Source of the DNA: Halogeometricum sp. S3BR5-2
Lineage (GTDB): Archaea; Halobacteriota; Halobacteria; Halobacteriales; Haloferacaceae
DNA length: 64,000 nucleotides
Reading direction: 5' to 3'
NCBI RefSeq assembly: GCF_031624635.1
Contig: NZ_JAMQOQ010000001.1
Span: 744,001-808,000 of the forward strand
A program made the translations under genes and the position numbers. Below are positions 1-9,006 of the stretch, one piece after another. The notes beneath the pieces were generated by a model that was not told the origin of the DNA, ran no database searches, and saw only the letters and a program-made list of their open reading frames with translations. Numbering within the stretch: the first letter of the stretch is position 1; each line of letters begins with the position of its first letter.

Positions 1-338
1 CGGAGCGCCGCGGTGTTGATGGACACCTTGTCGGCCCCCGCACGGAGCGTCTCTTTGATGTCCTCGCGGGTGCGGATGCCGCCGCCGACGGTCAGCGGGA
101 TGAACACCTCGTCGGCGACGCGCGAGACGGTGTCGAGCATCGTCGCCCGCCCCTCCGCGGAGGCGGTGATGTCGAGGAAGACGAACTCGTCGGCGCCGGC
201 CTCGTTGTACCGCTTGGCCATCTCCACCGGGTCGCCGGTGTGCTTCAGGTCCTCGAAGTTGACGCCGGTGTAGACGGCTGGTTCGCCGTCGTCGTCCAGG
301 TCGACGTCGATACAGGGGATGATGCGCTTCGTGAGCAT
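1..338 (-). CDS. hisF: Imidazole glycerol phosphate synthase subunit HisF (C-terminus outside window)
   Basis: This is the cyclase subunit of the HisFH complex of histidine synthesis. It turns PRFAR and ammonia into IGP and AICAR in the cytosol. The first 112 residues are visible: [13 protein letters not shown], with the catalytic Asp at position 11, then a (beta/alpha)8-barrel strand and phosphate-loop sequence ([10 protein letters not shown]) and [11 protein letters not shown]. The gene runs off the left edge, so about 160 C-terminal residues are missing. The ATG at 338 is preceded by an AAGGA-like ribosome site. The product AICAR feeds the PurNH protein encoded later in the window. Family assignment is secure. 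Confidence 0.95.
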   Translation of the reverse strand, partial: MLTKRIIPCIDVDLDDDGEPAVYTGVNFEDLKHTGDPVEMAKRYNEAGADEFVFLDITASAEGRATMLDTVSRVADEVFIPLTVGGGIRTREDIKETLRAGADKVSINTAAL

Positions 339-553
339 TCCTTGCTATCGAGTTCGCGTATGGGCCGTTTGACCGTTTCGACTGTCGCCGTTCTCGCGCC
401 GAACGCGGCGCGGACGCCACGAACGTTCATACGGGATGGCGCGGCCAGCGTCGCCGTGCGCTGACCGACGACCCGGCGCGTCCGCGACTGTGCGACACGC
501 CGCGCCGGGAGCGGAGCGGTCCCCGTGTCGCCTGTTCGCCTGCCCTGACCCGT

Positions 554-2308
554 TCACTCGCACCGGTAGACGCGGGCCTCCCACGGGCGGAGGCGGAACT
601 CGCCGGCGAGGAGTTCCGAGACGGCCCGGCCGCCGCCGTCGTAGTTCGAGAGCGCCAGCGTCGCCTCGTCGGCGTCGACGGGAACCTCGACGGTCGTCTC
701 CCCGCTCGCGAAGTTGAGCGCGACGAACAGTCGCTCCTCGCCCAGCGTCCGTTCGTACGCCCACACCCGCTCGTGGTCCTGCACGAACGGTTCGTAGTCG
801 CCGTAGACGACCACGTCGTTCTCGCCGCGGAACTCGACGAGTCGCCGGTAGTACTCGTACACCGACGCGTCGTCGGCGCGTTCTGCCTCGGCGTTCACCT
901 CGTCGTAGTTGGGGTTGACCGCTATCCACGGTTCCGCCTCCGAGAAGCCGGCGTGCTCGTCGTCGGACCACTGCATCGGCGTCCGCGCGTTGTCGCGGCT
1001 GTTGGCGCGGAGGCCGTCGCGGACCGCGTCGAACGACGCCACCTCGCCGGCGTCGAGGGCGCTCTGGACGGGGTTGAGCGTCTCCACGTCGCGGAAGTCC
1101 TCGAGGGAGTCGAAGGGGTAGTTGGTCATCCCCAACTCCTCGCCCTGATAGACGTACGGCGTCCCCCGGAGCGTGTGGAGCAGGGTGCCGAGCAGTTTCG
1201 CCGACTCCTTGCGGTACTCCCCGTCGTCGCCGAACCGCGAGACCATCCGCGGTTGGTCGTGGTTGTTCAGGTACAGCGAGTTCCACCCCTCCCCTTCGAG
1301 GCCGTCCTGCCAGCGGTCGAAGACGGCCTTCAGGTCGGTGAGGTCCCAGTCGCTCGTCTCCCAGATGCGGTCGCCCTGGTCGAGGAGGACGTGCTCGAAG
1401 TGAAACAGCATCGAGAGACCGTCGCCGTCCTCGTCCGGGGAGACGTAGCGACGCGCGTGGTCCAGCGGCAGGGGGTCGCCGATCATCTCGCCGACCGTGA
1501 GGAGTCCGCGGTCGAGGACGCGGTCGCGCATCTCGCCGAGGTACTCGTGGATTCGGGGGCCGTTGATGGGGAGTTCGTCGTTCGGGAGGCCCTCGGGCTT
1601 GGAGATGAGGTTGATGACGTCCATCCGGAAGCCGTCGATGTCCTTCTCTATCCACCAGTTCATCATCTCGAAGACGTCGTCGCGGACGGCCGGGTTCTCC
1701 CAGTTCAGGTCCGGTTGCTTGCGGTCGAACAGGTGGAGATACCACTCGCCGGTGCCCTCGTGGTACTCCCAGGCAGGTCCGCCGAAGAACGACTCCCAGT
1801 CGTTCGGCGGCGCCTCGTCCGCGGGGCCGAGTTCGTACTCGCGGTCCGCCTCCGCGGCGTCGCGCCCCTCGCGCCAGAAGTAGTAGTCGCGGTACTCGGC
1901 GTCCTTCGATTCCAGCGCGTTCCGGAACCACTCGTGCTCGTCGGACGTGTGGTTCACCACGAGGTCCATGATGAGGCGGATGTCGCGGTCGTGGAGGGCG
2001 TCCCGGAGGTCCTCCCAGTCGGCCATCGTCCCGTACTCGGAGTCGATGGCGCGGTAGTCGGCGATGTCGTAGCCGTTGTCGGCCTGCGGCGACTCGTACA
2101 CCGGGTTGAGCCACACGACGTCCACGCCCAGGTCGTCGAGGTGGTCGACTCGTTCGGTGATGCCGGGGATGTCCCCGACCCCATCCCCGTCCGAGTCGTT
2201 GAAGCTCCGCGGATATATCTGGTAGACGACCGCCTCCTTCCACCACCGCCGCCGCTCGCCGTTGGGTAGGCGTTCGACCGCGCCGTCGTCTCCGCTCGCG
2301 TCGTCCAT
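554..2308 (-). CDS. GH13 alpha-glucosidase (oligo-1,6-glucosidase type)
   Basis: A cytosolic glycoside hydrolase of 584 residues, the normal length for the MalL/oligo-1,6-glucosidase group. It starts WWKEAVVYQIYPRSF. The four GH13 motifs are intact: DLVVNHTS near residue 115-121, GFRMDVIN with nucleophile Asp about 230, GEMIG with acid/base Glu about 274, and NNHDQPR with Asp about 351. Val directly after the nucleophile is the residue that in this group goes with alpha-1,6 or isomaltose-type specificity, so isomalto-oligosaccharides are the likely substrate; that is inference. NARTPMQW is also typical. The start at MDDASG is preferred over an upstream in-frame ATG because the eight extra residues are basic and unlike the family. 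No sugar transporter is adjacent. Trehalose or sucrose activity cannot be excluded. Confidence 0.9.
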   Translation of the reverse strand: MDDASGDDGAVERLPNGERRRWWKEAVVYQIYPRSFNDSDGDGVGDIPGITERVDHLDDLGVDVVWLNPVYESPQADNGYDIADYRAIDSEYGTMADWEDLRDALHDRDIRLIMDLVVNHTSDEHEWFRNALESKDAEYRDYYFWREGRDAAEADREYELGPADEAPPNDWESFFGGPAWEYHEGTGEWYLHLFDRKQPDLNWENPAVRDDVFEMMNWWIEKDIDGFRMDVINLISKPEGLPNDELPINGPRIHEYLGEMRDRVLDRGLLTVGEMIGDPLPLDHARRYVSPDEDGDGLSMLFHFEHVLLDQGDRIWETSDWDLTDLKAVFDRWQDGLEGEGWNSLYLNNHDQPRMVSRFGDDGEYRKESAKLLGTLLHTLRGTPYVYQGEELGMTNYPFDSLEDFRDVETLNPVQSALDAGEVASFDAVRDGLRANSRDNARTPMQWSDDEHAGFSEAEPWIAVNPNYDEVNAEAERADDASVYEYYRRLVEFRGENDVVVYGDYEPFVQDHERVWAYERTLGEERLFVALNFASGETTVEVPVDADEATLALSNYDGGGRAVSELLAGEFRLRPWEARVYRCE

Positions 2309-2395
2309 GGGGTGTCGTCGTCGGAGGCGCACTTAGCATCCCTGCCCGTCGCGCGATTCGGATGTTCTTTTAGGCGGGGACCCGAACGACCGCGT

Positions 2396-2614
2396 ATGAG
2401 CGACGACACCCGCGAGAACCCCGACGACGACTACCGGAACCCGAGCGAGGAGTACGAGAGCGACCACGACCAGTACCCCGAGGCGCACCACTCCTCGGAC
2501 CCCGGCCGCGTCACCGCCCCGATGCAGGAGTTCTCGACCGGGAAGGCGGCGATGGGGTTCGTCGTCCTCGTCGTCGGCCTCGCGGTCATCTTCGGCCTGC
2601 CGTTCCTCCTGTAG
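2396..2614 (+). CDS. Small acidic protein with one C-terminal membrane helix
   Basis: A 72-residue protein of unknown function. The first 45 residues are very acidic and rich in Asp, Glu, His and Tyr. They are followed by VTAPMQEFSTGKAAMGF and one hydrophobic helix (VVLVVGLAVIFGLPFLL) that ends the protein. This layout suggests a tail-anchored or C-terminally inserted membrane peptide. I recognise the general pattern from other haloarchaeal genomes but have no function for it. The start at 2396 is chosen because the in-frame upstream part is basic and lies over the divergent promoter region. It is divergent from the glucosidase gene and 51 bases before the oxidoreductase. Confidence 0.8.
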   Translation: MSDDTRENPDDDYRNPSEEYESDHDQYPEAHHSSDPGRVTAPMQEFSTGKAAMGFVVLVVGLAVIFGLPFLL

Positions 2615-2665
2615 GTCCGCTTCCGGCTTCCGGTCTCTTTTGAGCCGAGCGACCGAAGGACCGGT

Positions 2666-3634
2666 GTGAAATCCATCGTCGTCACCGAGTTCGGTTCCAG
2701 CGACGTGCTCGAAACGCGAGAGACCGACGTCCCGGAACCCGGTCCGGGCGAGGTCAGAATGGACGTCGCCGCCGCGGGTCTCAACTTCGCGGACGTGATG
2801 CAGCGCCGGGGCCACTACCGCGGCGGTCCCGAACCGCCGTTCGTCCCCGGCATGGAGGCCGCCGGCACCGTCGACGCCGTCGGCGACGGGGTCGACCGCG
2901 AGGTCGGCGACCGGGTCGTCGCCCTCGCGTCGGAGGCGTACGCCGAGTACGTCGTCGCGCCCGCGGCGTCGCTGTTCGAGGTGCCCGAGTCGATGTCGTT
3001 CCCGGAGGCGGCCGGCTTCCCCGTCCAGTTCCTCACCGCGCACAACTGCCTGCACAACTGGGGCGACCTGACCGCTCACGACCGCGTCCTGATACACGCC
3101 GCGGCGGGCGGCGTCGGCACGGCCGCCGTCCAGTTGGCCGACCACGCCGGCGCCGAGTCGTTCGGCACCGCGAGCACCGCGGAGAAACTCGAACTGGCCG
3201 CCGACCTCGGCCTCGACCACGGAATGAACTACGAGGAGGAGGACTTCCGCGAGACGGTCGACGCCGAGACCGACGGGGAAGGCGTCGACCTCGTGTTGGA
3301 CGGCGTCAACGGCGAGACGTTCGAGCGGAGCCTCGACGCTCTCGCCTCCTTCGGGCGCATCGTCGTCTACGGCGCCGCCTCCGGGGACGTGGCGACGCCG
3401 GACACCACCGACCTCCTGTTCGAGAACAAGTCGGTGCTCGGCTTCCACCTCGGCAACGCCATCGAGGAGGAACCCTCGCGCGTCCTCGGCGCGGTCAGCG
3501 ACCTCCAGCGACTGCTCGCGCAGGGGGAACTCGACGTCGTCGTCGGCGAGACGTTCTCCCTCGAAGACGCCGCCGAGGCGCAGGAGTATCTGGAGAGCCG
3601 TCGGAGCGTCGGGAAGGTCGTCCTCGAACCGTAG
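2666..3634 (+). CDS. Zinc-free NADPH:quinone oxidoreductase (MDR superfamily)
   Basis: A 322-residue medium-chain dehydrogenase/reductase of the quinone oxidoreductase (zeta-crystallin) type. It has the GroES-like N-terminal half (GPGEVRMDVAAAGLNFADVM, PGMEAAGTV) and a Rossmann nucleotide site AAAGGVGTAAVQLA at about residues 145-158. The structural and catalytic zinc cysteines of alcohol dehydrogenases are absent, as expected for this branch. The role is one- or two-electron reduction of quinones or enals with NAD(P)H in the cytosol. The start codon is GTG at 2666. The natural substrate is not evident from context. Confidence 0.88.
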   Translation: MKSIVVTEFGSSDVLETRETDVPEPGPGEVRMDVAAAGLNFADVMQRRGHYRGGPEPPFVPGMEAAGTVDAVGDGVDREVGDRVVALASEAYAEYVVAPAASLFEVPESMSFPEAAGFPVQFLTAHNCLHNWGDLTAHDRVLIHAAAGGVGTAAVQLADHAGAESFGTASTAEKLELAADLGLDHGMNYEEEDFRETVDAETDGEGVDLVLDGVNGETFERSLDALASFGRIVVYGAASGDVATPDTTDLLFENKSVLGFHLGNAIEEEPSRVLGAVSDLQRLLAQGELDVVVGETFSLEDAAEAQEYLESRRSVGKVVLEP

Positions 3635-3710
3635 CGCCGCAGCGCGGAAGCGACGCGACGGTCGGAGCTTCGGCTACCAAGCTTTTCATCGGCGGGTCCG
3701 AAGCCGGGAT

Positions 3711-4229
3711 GTGCCCACCGCCAAGTTCGAAATCGCGGACTACGACGTCGCGGTCGAGCCGTGGAGCCCCATCAAACGACGCATCGTTCTCCGGTCGCCG
3801 GCCGACGGCAGCGCCGGCGACGCCCGAGACGGGAACGAGGTGTCACGCGACGAGGCGACGCTGTTGTTCACGCCCGACCGGACGGAGACCGGAGAGACGG
3901 GGGTCGCTTCCGGCGTCGGCACCGACGAGGGCGTCGGCGTCTGGGCGTACTTCGATATGGCCGAGTTCGACGACGTGCTCCGCCTCCTGGAGTCGAAGCC
4001 GGAATCGGAGTCGGCGGCGTACCTCCACTTCGGCCACGTCGGCGGCTCCGGCGACGCGCGGTCGCTGTACTTCGTCTCGGTCGAGACGTCGTCGTCCGTC
4101 CCCGGCGACGACGAGGAGGGCCTCGGCGCCTCGCTCCCGTTCGGCGCGCAGAACGGCGAGGAGTCGCTGGAGCTACCGGTCGAGGAGGAGGCCCTCGAAC
4201 GCGTCGAGGGGCGGAGAGAGCGGAACTGA
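3711..4229 (+). CDS. Conserved acidic protein of unknown function
   Basis: A 172-residue acidic soluble protein with no motif I recognise. The first 25 residues (TAKFEIADYDVAVEPWSPIKRR) and the middle (VWAYFDMAEFDDVLRLLESK, then AYLHFGHVGG) look folded, and the C-terminus is acidic. The start is GTG at 3711; an overlapping ATG two bases upstream opens the wrong, Arg/Ser-rich frame. The stop codon lies inside a small tandem repeat (4223-4237). It is convergent with purL, so it is probably a single-gene unit. Confidence 0.65.
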   Translation: MPTAKFEIADYDVAVEPWSPIKRRIVLRSPADGSAGDARDGNEVSRDEATLLFTPDRTETGETGVASGVGTDEGVGVWAYFDMAEFDDVLRLLESKPESESAAYLHFGHVGGSGDARSLYFVSVETSSSVPGDDEEGLGASLPFGAQNGEESLELPVEEEALERVEGRRERN

Positions 4230-4262
4230 ACTGAACTGAGCCGAATCGAAACCGAACCGAGT
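4223..4262. repeat. Pentanucleotide tandem repeat between convergent genes
   Basis: Three exact GAACT units at 4223-4237 are followed by degenerate units (GAGCC, GAATC, GAAAC, CGAAC). The repeat contains the stop codon of the preceding gene and fills the short gap before the purL stop. It is probably replication slippage. Confidence 0.7.
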
Positions 4263-4265
4263 CGG

Positions 4266-6419
4266 TCAGTCGAGTTCTCTCGCGATGGCGTCTCTGAGCT
4301 CTGAGACGGCCGCCGCGTCGTACTCCAGCGTCTCGTCGGCGACGGACAGCGACAGCGTCCCGTCCGTCGTCGCCGACCCGAGCGTCGTCACGGGGGCGAC
4401 GCCGTCGAAGGCGTCGCGGACCGCGTCGGGGTCCGTCGTCTCCACGACGGCGCGCCCCGGCGTCTCGTCGAACAGGGTGAGCGCGCTTCCGAGCGCCACG
4501 TCCGCGCCCGCGTCGGCGGTGACCATCTCCGCGAGCGAGACGGCGAGGCCGCCGTGGCTCACGTCGTGGACGGCGAGCGTCTCCTCCATGTCGGCCACGC
4601 CGGCCAGCGCCGTCAGCACCTCGCTCGCGTTCTCGGGGAGGTCGGGGAACGCGTCGGACCCGCCGGTCCGCGCCAGATACTCCGACCCCCCGAGGGCGCC
4701 GCCGGAGGCGCCGACGAGGAGGAGTTCGCCCTCGCCCGCGAACGCGGCCGGCGGGGCGTCGTAACCGGCCTTCGTCCCGACGACGGCCAGCGTCGGCGTC
4801 GGCGGAATCGGCCCCGAGACGGAGTCGTTGTACAGCGAGACGTTGCCGCCGACGACGGGCACGGAGAGGTCCCGGCACATGTCGGCGAGGCCGTCGACGA
4901 TGCCGCGGAAGCCGCCGTACACCTCGGGTTTCTCCGGGTTGCCGCCGTTGAGGCAGTCGACGGCGGCCAGCGGCGTCGCCCCCTTCGCCGCGAGGTTCGT
5001 CGCGTTCTCCAGGGCGACGGCGCGCGCGCCGTCGTACGGGGCGCACGTCGTCCAGTTCGGGTTGGCGCCCGAGGAGATAGCCAACCCCGTACCCGCTTCT
5101 CTGATGGCCATCACGGCCGCGTCGTCGCCCGGTCGGACCGCCGTCCGGAGGCCGACCTCGTGGTCGTACTGGCGGTACACCCACCGCTTGGAGGCCGTGG
5201 AGGGCGACCCGACGACGGCCTCGAACGCGTCTTCGACGTCGGCCTTGGGGAGATTTCGCTCGGGTTGTTCGGGTTCGACCGAGTCGAGGTCGTTCATCGG
5301 CGCGCCCTCGGCGAGGAACTCGGGGGGCACGTCGACGACCGTCTCGCCGCCCTTGGTGCAGACGTAGTTGCCCTCCGCGACTTCGCCGATGACCGAACAG
5401 CCGAGGTCGTACTTCTCGGCTATCTCGGCGACTCGGTCGACGTTCTCCGCGCGCACCTCGTAGCACATGCGCTCCTGCGATTCGGCGAGGAGAATCTCCA
5501 AGGCGCTCATGTTCGGTTCGCGCTGGTGGACACGGTCGAGGTCGATTTCGGCGCCGAAGTCGCCCTTGGCGACGAGTTCCGAGGAGGCGCCGCCGAGGCC
5601 CGCGGCGCCGAGGTCCCGCGCGGACTCCACGAGGCTCTCGTCGACGAGTTCCTCGTTCGCTTCTATCAGCAGTTTCTCCGAGTAGGGGTCGCCGACCTGC
5701 ACCGCCGGCCGGTCCTCCGTCTCGGCGTCCTCCGCGAGGTCCTCGCTCGCGAAGGAGGCGCCGCCGAGGCCGTCTCGACCCGTCGCGTTGCCGACGAGGA
5801 CGAGTTTGTTGCCCGCGGACTGCGCCTCCGCCGTCACGAGACGCTCCTCGTTCAGGAGGCCGACGCAGGCGACGTTGACGAGGGGGTTGCCCTCGTAGCC
5901 GTCGTGGAACTCGACGCTGCCGGCGACGGTGGGGACGCCGATGGCGTTGCCGTAGTCGGCGATGCCCTCCACGACTCCCTCGAGGAGATAGCGGGAGTGC
6001 TCGCGGTCGAAGCCGCCGAAGTAGAGGCTGTCCGCGAGGGCGATGGGGTAGGCGCCCATCGACAGCGTGTCGCGGACGATGCCGCCGACGCCCGTCGCCG
6101 CGCCGTCGTAGGGGTCGACGTACGAGGGGTGGTTGTGGCTCTCGATGCCCAGCGTGACGTACGTCTCGCCGGCGCTGTCGGTCGAATCGACCTCGGCCCC
6201 GCTCTCATCGTACGTCGGCAGGCGGACGACGGCGGCGTCGTCGCCGGGGCCGACGACCACCTGCTCGCCCTCCGAGGAGAACGCCGAGAGGAGGGGACGC
6301 GAGGAGCGGTAGGCGCAGTGTTCGCTCCAGAGGTTCTCGAAGAGCACCGTCTCCGCAGGCGTGGGGTCGCGTCCGAGTTCGGCCACGACGAGTTCGCGGT
6401 CCGCGTCGGAAAGACTCAT
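4266..6419 (-). CDS. purL: Phosphoribosylformylglycinamidine synthase II (FGAM synthetase)
   Basis: The large ATP-dependent subunit that converts FGAR plus ammonia to FGAM, step four of purine synthesis. At 717 residues it is the short archaeal/Gram-positive form that works with separate PurQ and PurS subunits, which are not in this window. Seen motifs are [14 protein letters not shown] near residue 30, [20 protein letters not shown] around 92-111, and two AIR-synthase-like halves with the second ATP region [11 protein letters not shown]. The ATG at 6419 sits 25 bases after a TATA box, so the mRNA is likely leaderless. Together with purB and purNH this makes three unlinked purine loci in 48 kb. 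Confidence 0.97.
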   Translation of the reverse strand: MSLSDADRELVVAELGRDPTPAETVLFENLWSEHCAYRSSRPLLSAFSSEGEQVVVGPGDDAAVVRLPTYDESGAEVDSTDSAGETYVTLGIESHNHPSYVDPYDGAATGVGGIVRDTLSMGAYPIALADSLYFGGFDREHSRYLLEGVVEGIADYGNAIGVPTVAGSVEFHDGYEGNPLVNVACVGLLNEERLVTAEAQSAGNKLVLVGNATGRDGLGGASFASEDLAEDAETEDRPAVQVGDPYSEKLLIEANEELVDESLVESARDLGAAGLGGASSELVAKGDFGAEIDLDRVHQREPNMSALEILLAESQERMCYEVRAENVDRVAEIAEKYDLGCSVIGEVAEGNYVCTKGGETVVDVPPEFLAEGAPMNDLDSVEPEQPERNLPKADVEDAFEAVVGSPSTASKRWVYRQYDHEVGLRTAVRPGDDAAVMAIREAGTGLAISSGANPNWTTCAPYDGARAVALENATNLAAKGATPLAAVDCLNGGNPEKPEVYGGFRGIVDGLADMCRDLSVPVVGGNVSLYNDSVSGPIPPTPTLAVVGTKAGYDAPPAAFAGEGELLLVGASGGALGGSEYLARTGGSDAFPDLPENASEVLTALAGVADMEETLAVHDVSHGGLAVSLAEMVTADAGADVALGSALTLFDETPGRAVVETTDPDAVRDAFDGVAPVTTLGSATTDGTLSLSVADETLEYDAAAVSELRDAIARELD

Positions 6420-6443
6420 TCATTGGTGTGGTCAGAACGCAGG

Positions 6444-6451
6444 CTATAAGG
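6444..6451 (-). promoter_or_regulatory. TATA box of purL
   Basis: Read on the minus strand the box is CCTTATAG, centred about 28 bases before the purL ATG, the usual distance for a leaderless haloarchaeal transcript. Confidence 0.6.
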
Positions 6452-6472
6452 CCTTTCTATGTCCACAAACGT

Positions 6473-6485
6473 GCGTATCGTACGC
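6473..6485. promoter_or_regulatory. Short perfect dyad upstream of purL promoter
   Basis: GCGTA-TCG-TACGC is a perfect inverted repeat 22 bases upstream of the purL TATA box. A regulator or a purine-related operator is possible, but the arm is only five bases, so chance is a real alternative. Confidence 0.3.
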
Positions 6486-6599
6486 CCTCGTCGGCGCGGC
6501 GAATCCCCGTCGGACCGACCGTCGAACCGCGACCGACCCGACGGTCGGTCGGCGCGTCGGACCGCGTCGCTTTTCTAACCGGAGCGGTAAGCTTCACCC

Positions 6600-7283
6600 G
6601 TGTTATCGGTCGAGTTGCACGCGCATTCGTCGCTGTCGTACGACGGCAACGACCCGATAGAGCTCCTCCTGGAACAGGCGCAAGCGGTCGGGTTGGACGC
6701 CCTCGCCGTCACCGACCACGACGAGATAGAGGAGAGCCTGCGCGCCGCGGAGATAGCCGAGGAGTACGGCCTCGTCGGCATCCCCGGCATGGAGGTGACC
6801 TCCGCGGCGGGCCACGTGCTCGGACTCGGAATCGACGAACTCGTCCCCGCCGGCCTCTCGTTCGACGAGACGCTGACCGAGATACGCGACCAGGGCGGCA
6901 TCGCCGTCGTCCCGCATCCGTTCCAGTCCTCCCGGCACGGCGTCGCCCCGCATATCACTCGGACGCAACTCGCCGGCGCCGACGCCATCGAGGTGTACAA
7001 CTCGCGGCTGTTCACCGGCCGCTCGAACCGCAAGGCCGAGAAGTTCGCCACCGCCCGCGACCTCCCGCGGACCGCCGGCAGCGACGCCCACATCAGCGAG
7101 ATGGTCGGACAGGCCGTCACGCAGGTCGGAACCGACGACCGCTCGGTCGACGGAATCCTCGACGGCGTCGTCCGCGGAGAGACGAGGGTCGTCGGCAAGC
7201 GGACGCCGTGGCGCATCTCGCTCCGGCAGTTCGGGGGCGGCGTCACCCGCCGCGTGAGACGCGGCGTCGCCGACTTCTTCTGA
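6600..7283 (+). CDS. PHP-domain metal-dependent phosphoesterase
   Basis: A 227-residue member of the PHP family (TrpH/YciV-like 3',5'-nucleotide phosphatase or 5'-exonuclease group). The metal ligands are visible in order: ELHAHSSLSYDG (residues 5-16), VTDHDEIEES near 39-48, the Glu of GMEVTS, PHPF near 108, and GSDAH near 160. The start is GTG at 6600 and no Shine-Dalgarno site is seen, so it is probably leaderless. Its stop overlaps the next gene's ATG by one base (TGATG), which implies translational coupling with the asparagine-synthetase-like protein. The substrate is not known. Confidence 0.88.
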   Translation: MLSVELHAHSSLSYDGNDPIELLLEQAQAVGLDALAVTDHDEIEESLRAAEIAEEYGLVGIPGMEVTSAAGHVLGLGIDELVPAGLSFDETLTEIRDQGGIAVVPHPFQSSRHGVAPHITRTQLAGADAIEVYNSRLFTGRSNRKAEKFATARDLPRTAGSDAHISEMVGQAVTQVGTDDRSVDGILDGVVRGETRVVGKRTPWRISLRQFGGGVTRRVRRGVADFF

Positions 7284-8386
7284 TGCTCCGCGGCGCCGAC
7301 CCGGAGACGGTTCGCGCCGCCGTCGAGTCGGGCGACCCGCTCCCCGACACCGCCGGCTTCGCGGGCGAACTCGACGGCGCCCTCGTCCGCGACGTCCTCG
7401 GCCGGCAACCGCTCTTCTCCGAACGCGGAGCCGCCGACCCGAGTGCGCCCGACGCCTGGTCGTTCGACCGGCGTGACCTCGACGACCCCGTCCGCCTCCC
7501 GGCCGGCGTCCGGCGGAGGGCCGACGGCGACGAGGCGGTCTGGACGCTGCCGACGCCACCCGCCGAGGCGAATCGAGAGAGAGCGCTGTCGGCCGTCGAG
7601 TCGGCCGTCGCCGAGTCGGTGCGCGGCGTCGACGACGATGGATTGGCGGTTGCGTTCTCCGGCGGCGTCGACTCCGCCGTCGTCGCCGCGGGCGTCCCCG
7701 ACGCCCCCTGCTACGTCGCCGGGTTCGAGGGGAGCCACGACGTATCCGCCGCGCGCGACGCCGCCGACGCGATGGACCGGGAGGCGGACCTGCGCGTGGT
7801 CGAACTGACGCACGAGGGAATCAGGGAGGCCGTCCCCGAACTCGTCTCGACTCTCGGACGGACGAACCCGATGGACCTCCAGATAGCCCTCCCCCTGTAC
7901 CTCGTCGGAAAGCGCGCGGCCGCCGACGGCTTCGACCGACTCGCCGTCGGGCAGGGCGCGGACGAACTGTTCGGCGGGTACGCCAAGGTGGCGAAGGCGC
8001 CGGAGGACCCCCGCGTCGAGGCCGATACCGTTCGCGGCGCGGCCGCCGAGATGGTCCGGACGCTTCCCGACCAACTGGAGCGAGACGTGCTCGCCCTCCG
8101 CGCGGCGGGCGTCGAACCCGTCGCGCCCCTGCTCCACGACCGGGTCGTGGCGGCGGCGCTTCCCCTCCCCGACGAACTGCTCGTCGCCGACGGCCGCCGG
8201 AAGGTGGCGCTCCGGGAGGCGGCGCGCGGACTCGTCCCCGAGTCGGTCGCGGCGGCGGAGAAGAAGGCCGTCCAGTACGGGACCTACGCGTCGCGGGAGT
8301 TGGACCGACTCGCCCGCCGGGCGGGCTACAAGCGGCGGATGGACGACCACGTCGAGAAGTACGTCCGGTCGCTGGTCGACTCGTAG
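7283..8386 (+). CDS. Asparagine-synthetase-like ATP pyrophosphatase without a functional glutaminase domain
   Basis: A 367-residue protein whose residues from about 100 on match the AsnB synthetase domain. It has the PP-loop AFSGGVDSAVVAA with SGGVDS at 126-131 and GQGADELFGGY near 225-235, so it should adenylate a carboxylate or amide acceptor. The N-terminal 95 residues look like a cut-down remnant of a class II amidotransferase and lack the Met-Cys catalytic start, so glutamine cannot be its nitrogen source by that route. Free ammonia or another amine donor is plausible. It is coupled to the PHP gene by a one-base overlap. Whether it makes asparagine or another amide is unknown. Confidence 0.85.
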   Translation: MLRGADPETVRAAVESGDPLPDTAGFAGELDGALVRDVLGRQPLFSERGAADPSAPDAWSFDRRDLDDPVRLPAGVRRRADGDEAVWTLPTPPAEANRERALSAVESAVAESVRGVDDDGLAVAFSGGVDSAVVAAGVPDAPCYVAGFEGSHDVSAARDAADAMDREADLRVVELTHEGIREAVPELVSTLGRTNPMDLQIALPLYLVGKRAAADGFDRLAVGQGADELFGGYAKVAKAPEDPRVEADTVRGAAAEMVRTLPDQLERDVLALRAAGVEPVAPLLHDRVVAAALPLPDELLVADGRRKVALREAARGLVPESVAAAEKKAVQYGTYASRELDRLARRAGYKRRMDDHVEKYVRSLVDS

Positions 8387-8387
8387 C

Positions 8388-8864
8388 TCAGTCCGCCCGC
8401 TCGGCGGCGTCGATGGCCTCCAAGGCGAACTGCACCGTGTCGGGGTCCACGTCGCTCTCTCGTAAATCTGCCTCGTCGTACCACGCCCATACCTCCGCGT
8501 TCGCCTCGCCGTCGCCCGCGGGGGCCACCTCGCGGGCGTCGACCGTCGCGTAGTAGACGTGGTCGACGTGTTGGTGGACGACGCGGCCGTCCTCGCGGGC
8601 GTCGACGTCGTACAGCATCTGGTGGCGGGGGTCGGGGAGCACCTCCCCGGCGGGGGCGTCCACCGGGTCCGTCTCGTCGAGCAACTCGGGGTCGAGTCCC
8701 GTCTCCTCGCGGACTTCCCTCAGACCGGCCTCGTGGGGGAGTTCGTCCCGGTCGACGTGGCCCCCGGGCGGGACGCGGATTCCGAGTCGGTCGTGGCGGT
8801 GCAGGGCGACGGCGCCGTCGTTGACGATGTACACCGTCGCGGTGAAGTGTCGCGTCGTCTCCAT
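8388..8864 (-). CDS. Nudix hydrolase
   Basis: A 158-residue Nudix protein. The Nudix box is complete: a glycine, five residues, Glu, seven residues, then REVREETGL, at about residues 41-63. It is followed by a sheet region and QHVDHVYYATV, which is typical of this group. It should hydrolyse a nucleoside diphosphate linked to a moiety X, with Mg2+. The ATG at 8864 is preferred because the family begins with METTRHFTATVYIV-like sequence; an in-frame start 17 codons upstream adds unrelated residues. The stop is one base from the stop of the convergent upstream gene. The substrate cannot be told. Confidence 0.88.
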   Translation of the reverse strand: METTRHFTATVYIVNDGAVALHRHDRLGIRVPPGGHVDRDELPHEAGLREVREETGLDPELLDETDPVDAPAGEVLPDPRHQMLYDVDAREDGRVVHQHVDHVYYATVDAREVAPAGDGEANAEVWAWYDEADLRESDVDPDTVQFALEAIDAAERAD

Positions 8865-9006
8865 GGGCGCCGGTTCGCGGGCACCGGATTGGACCTTACG
8901 CTCTCCGTCGAGCACGCCGAACGGAGGCGTCGCTCGCCCGGGAGCGAAGAGCGAAAAGCGGGAAACAGAGAGGAAGAAGTCGAGCCGAGCGGAGCGGAGG
9001 GTCGCG

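Noticed and set aside
773-2269. Long plus-strand reading frame opposite the GH13 gene
   Set aside because: It mirrors a well-supported GH13 gene; the frame is open because GC-rich codon bias leaves few stops, and the protein shows no motif.
4554-6449. Long plus-strand frame across purL, and similar frames over trkA, the Mrp genes and folCP
   Set aside because: They are antisense shadows of genes with clear catalytic motifs and have Arg/Val-rich composition.
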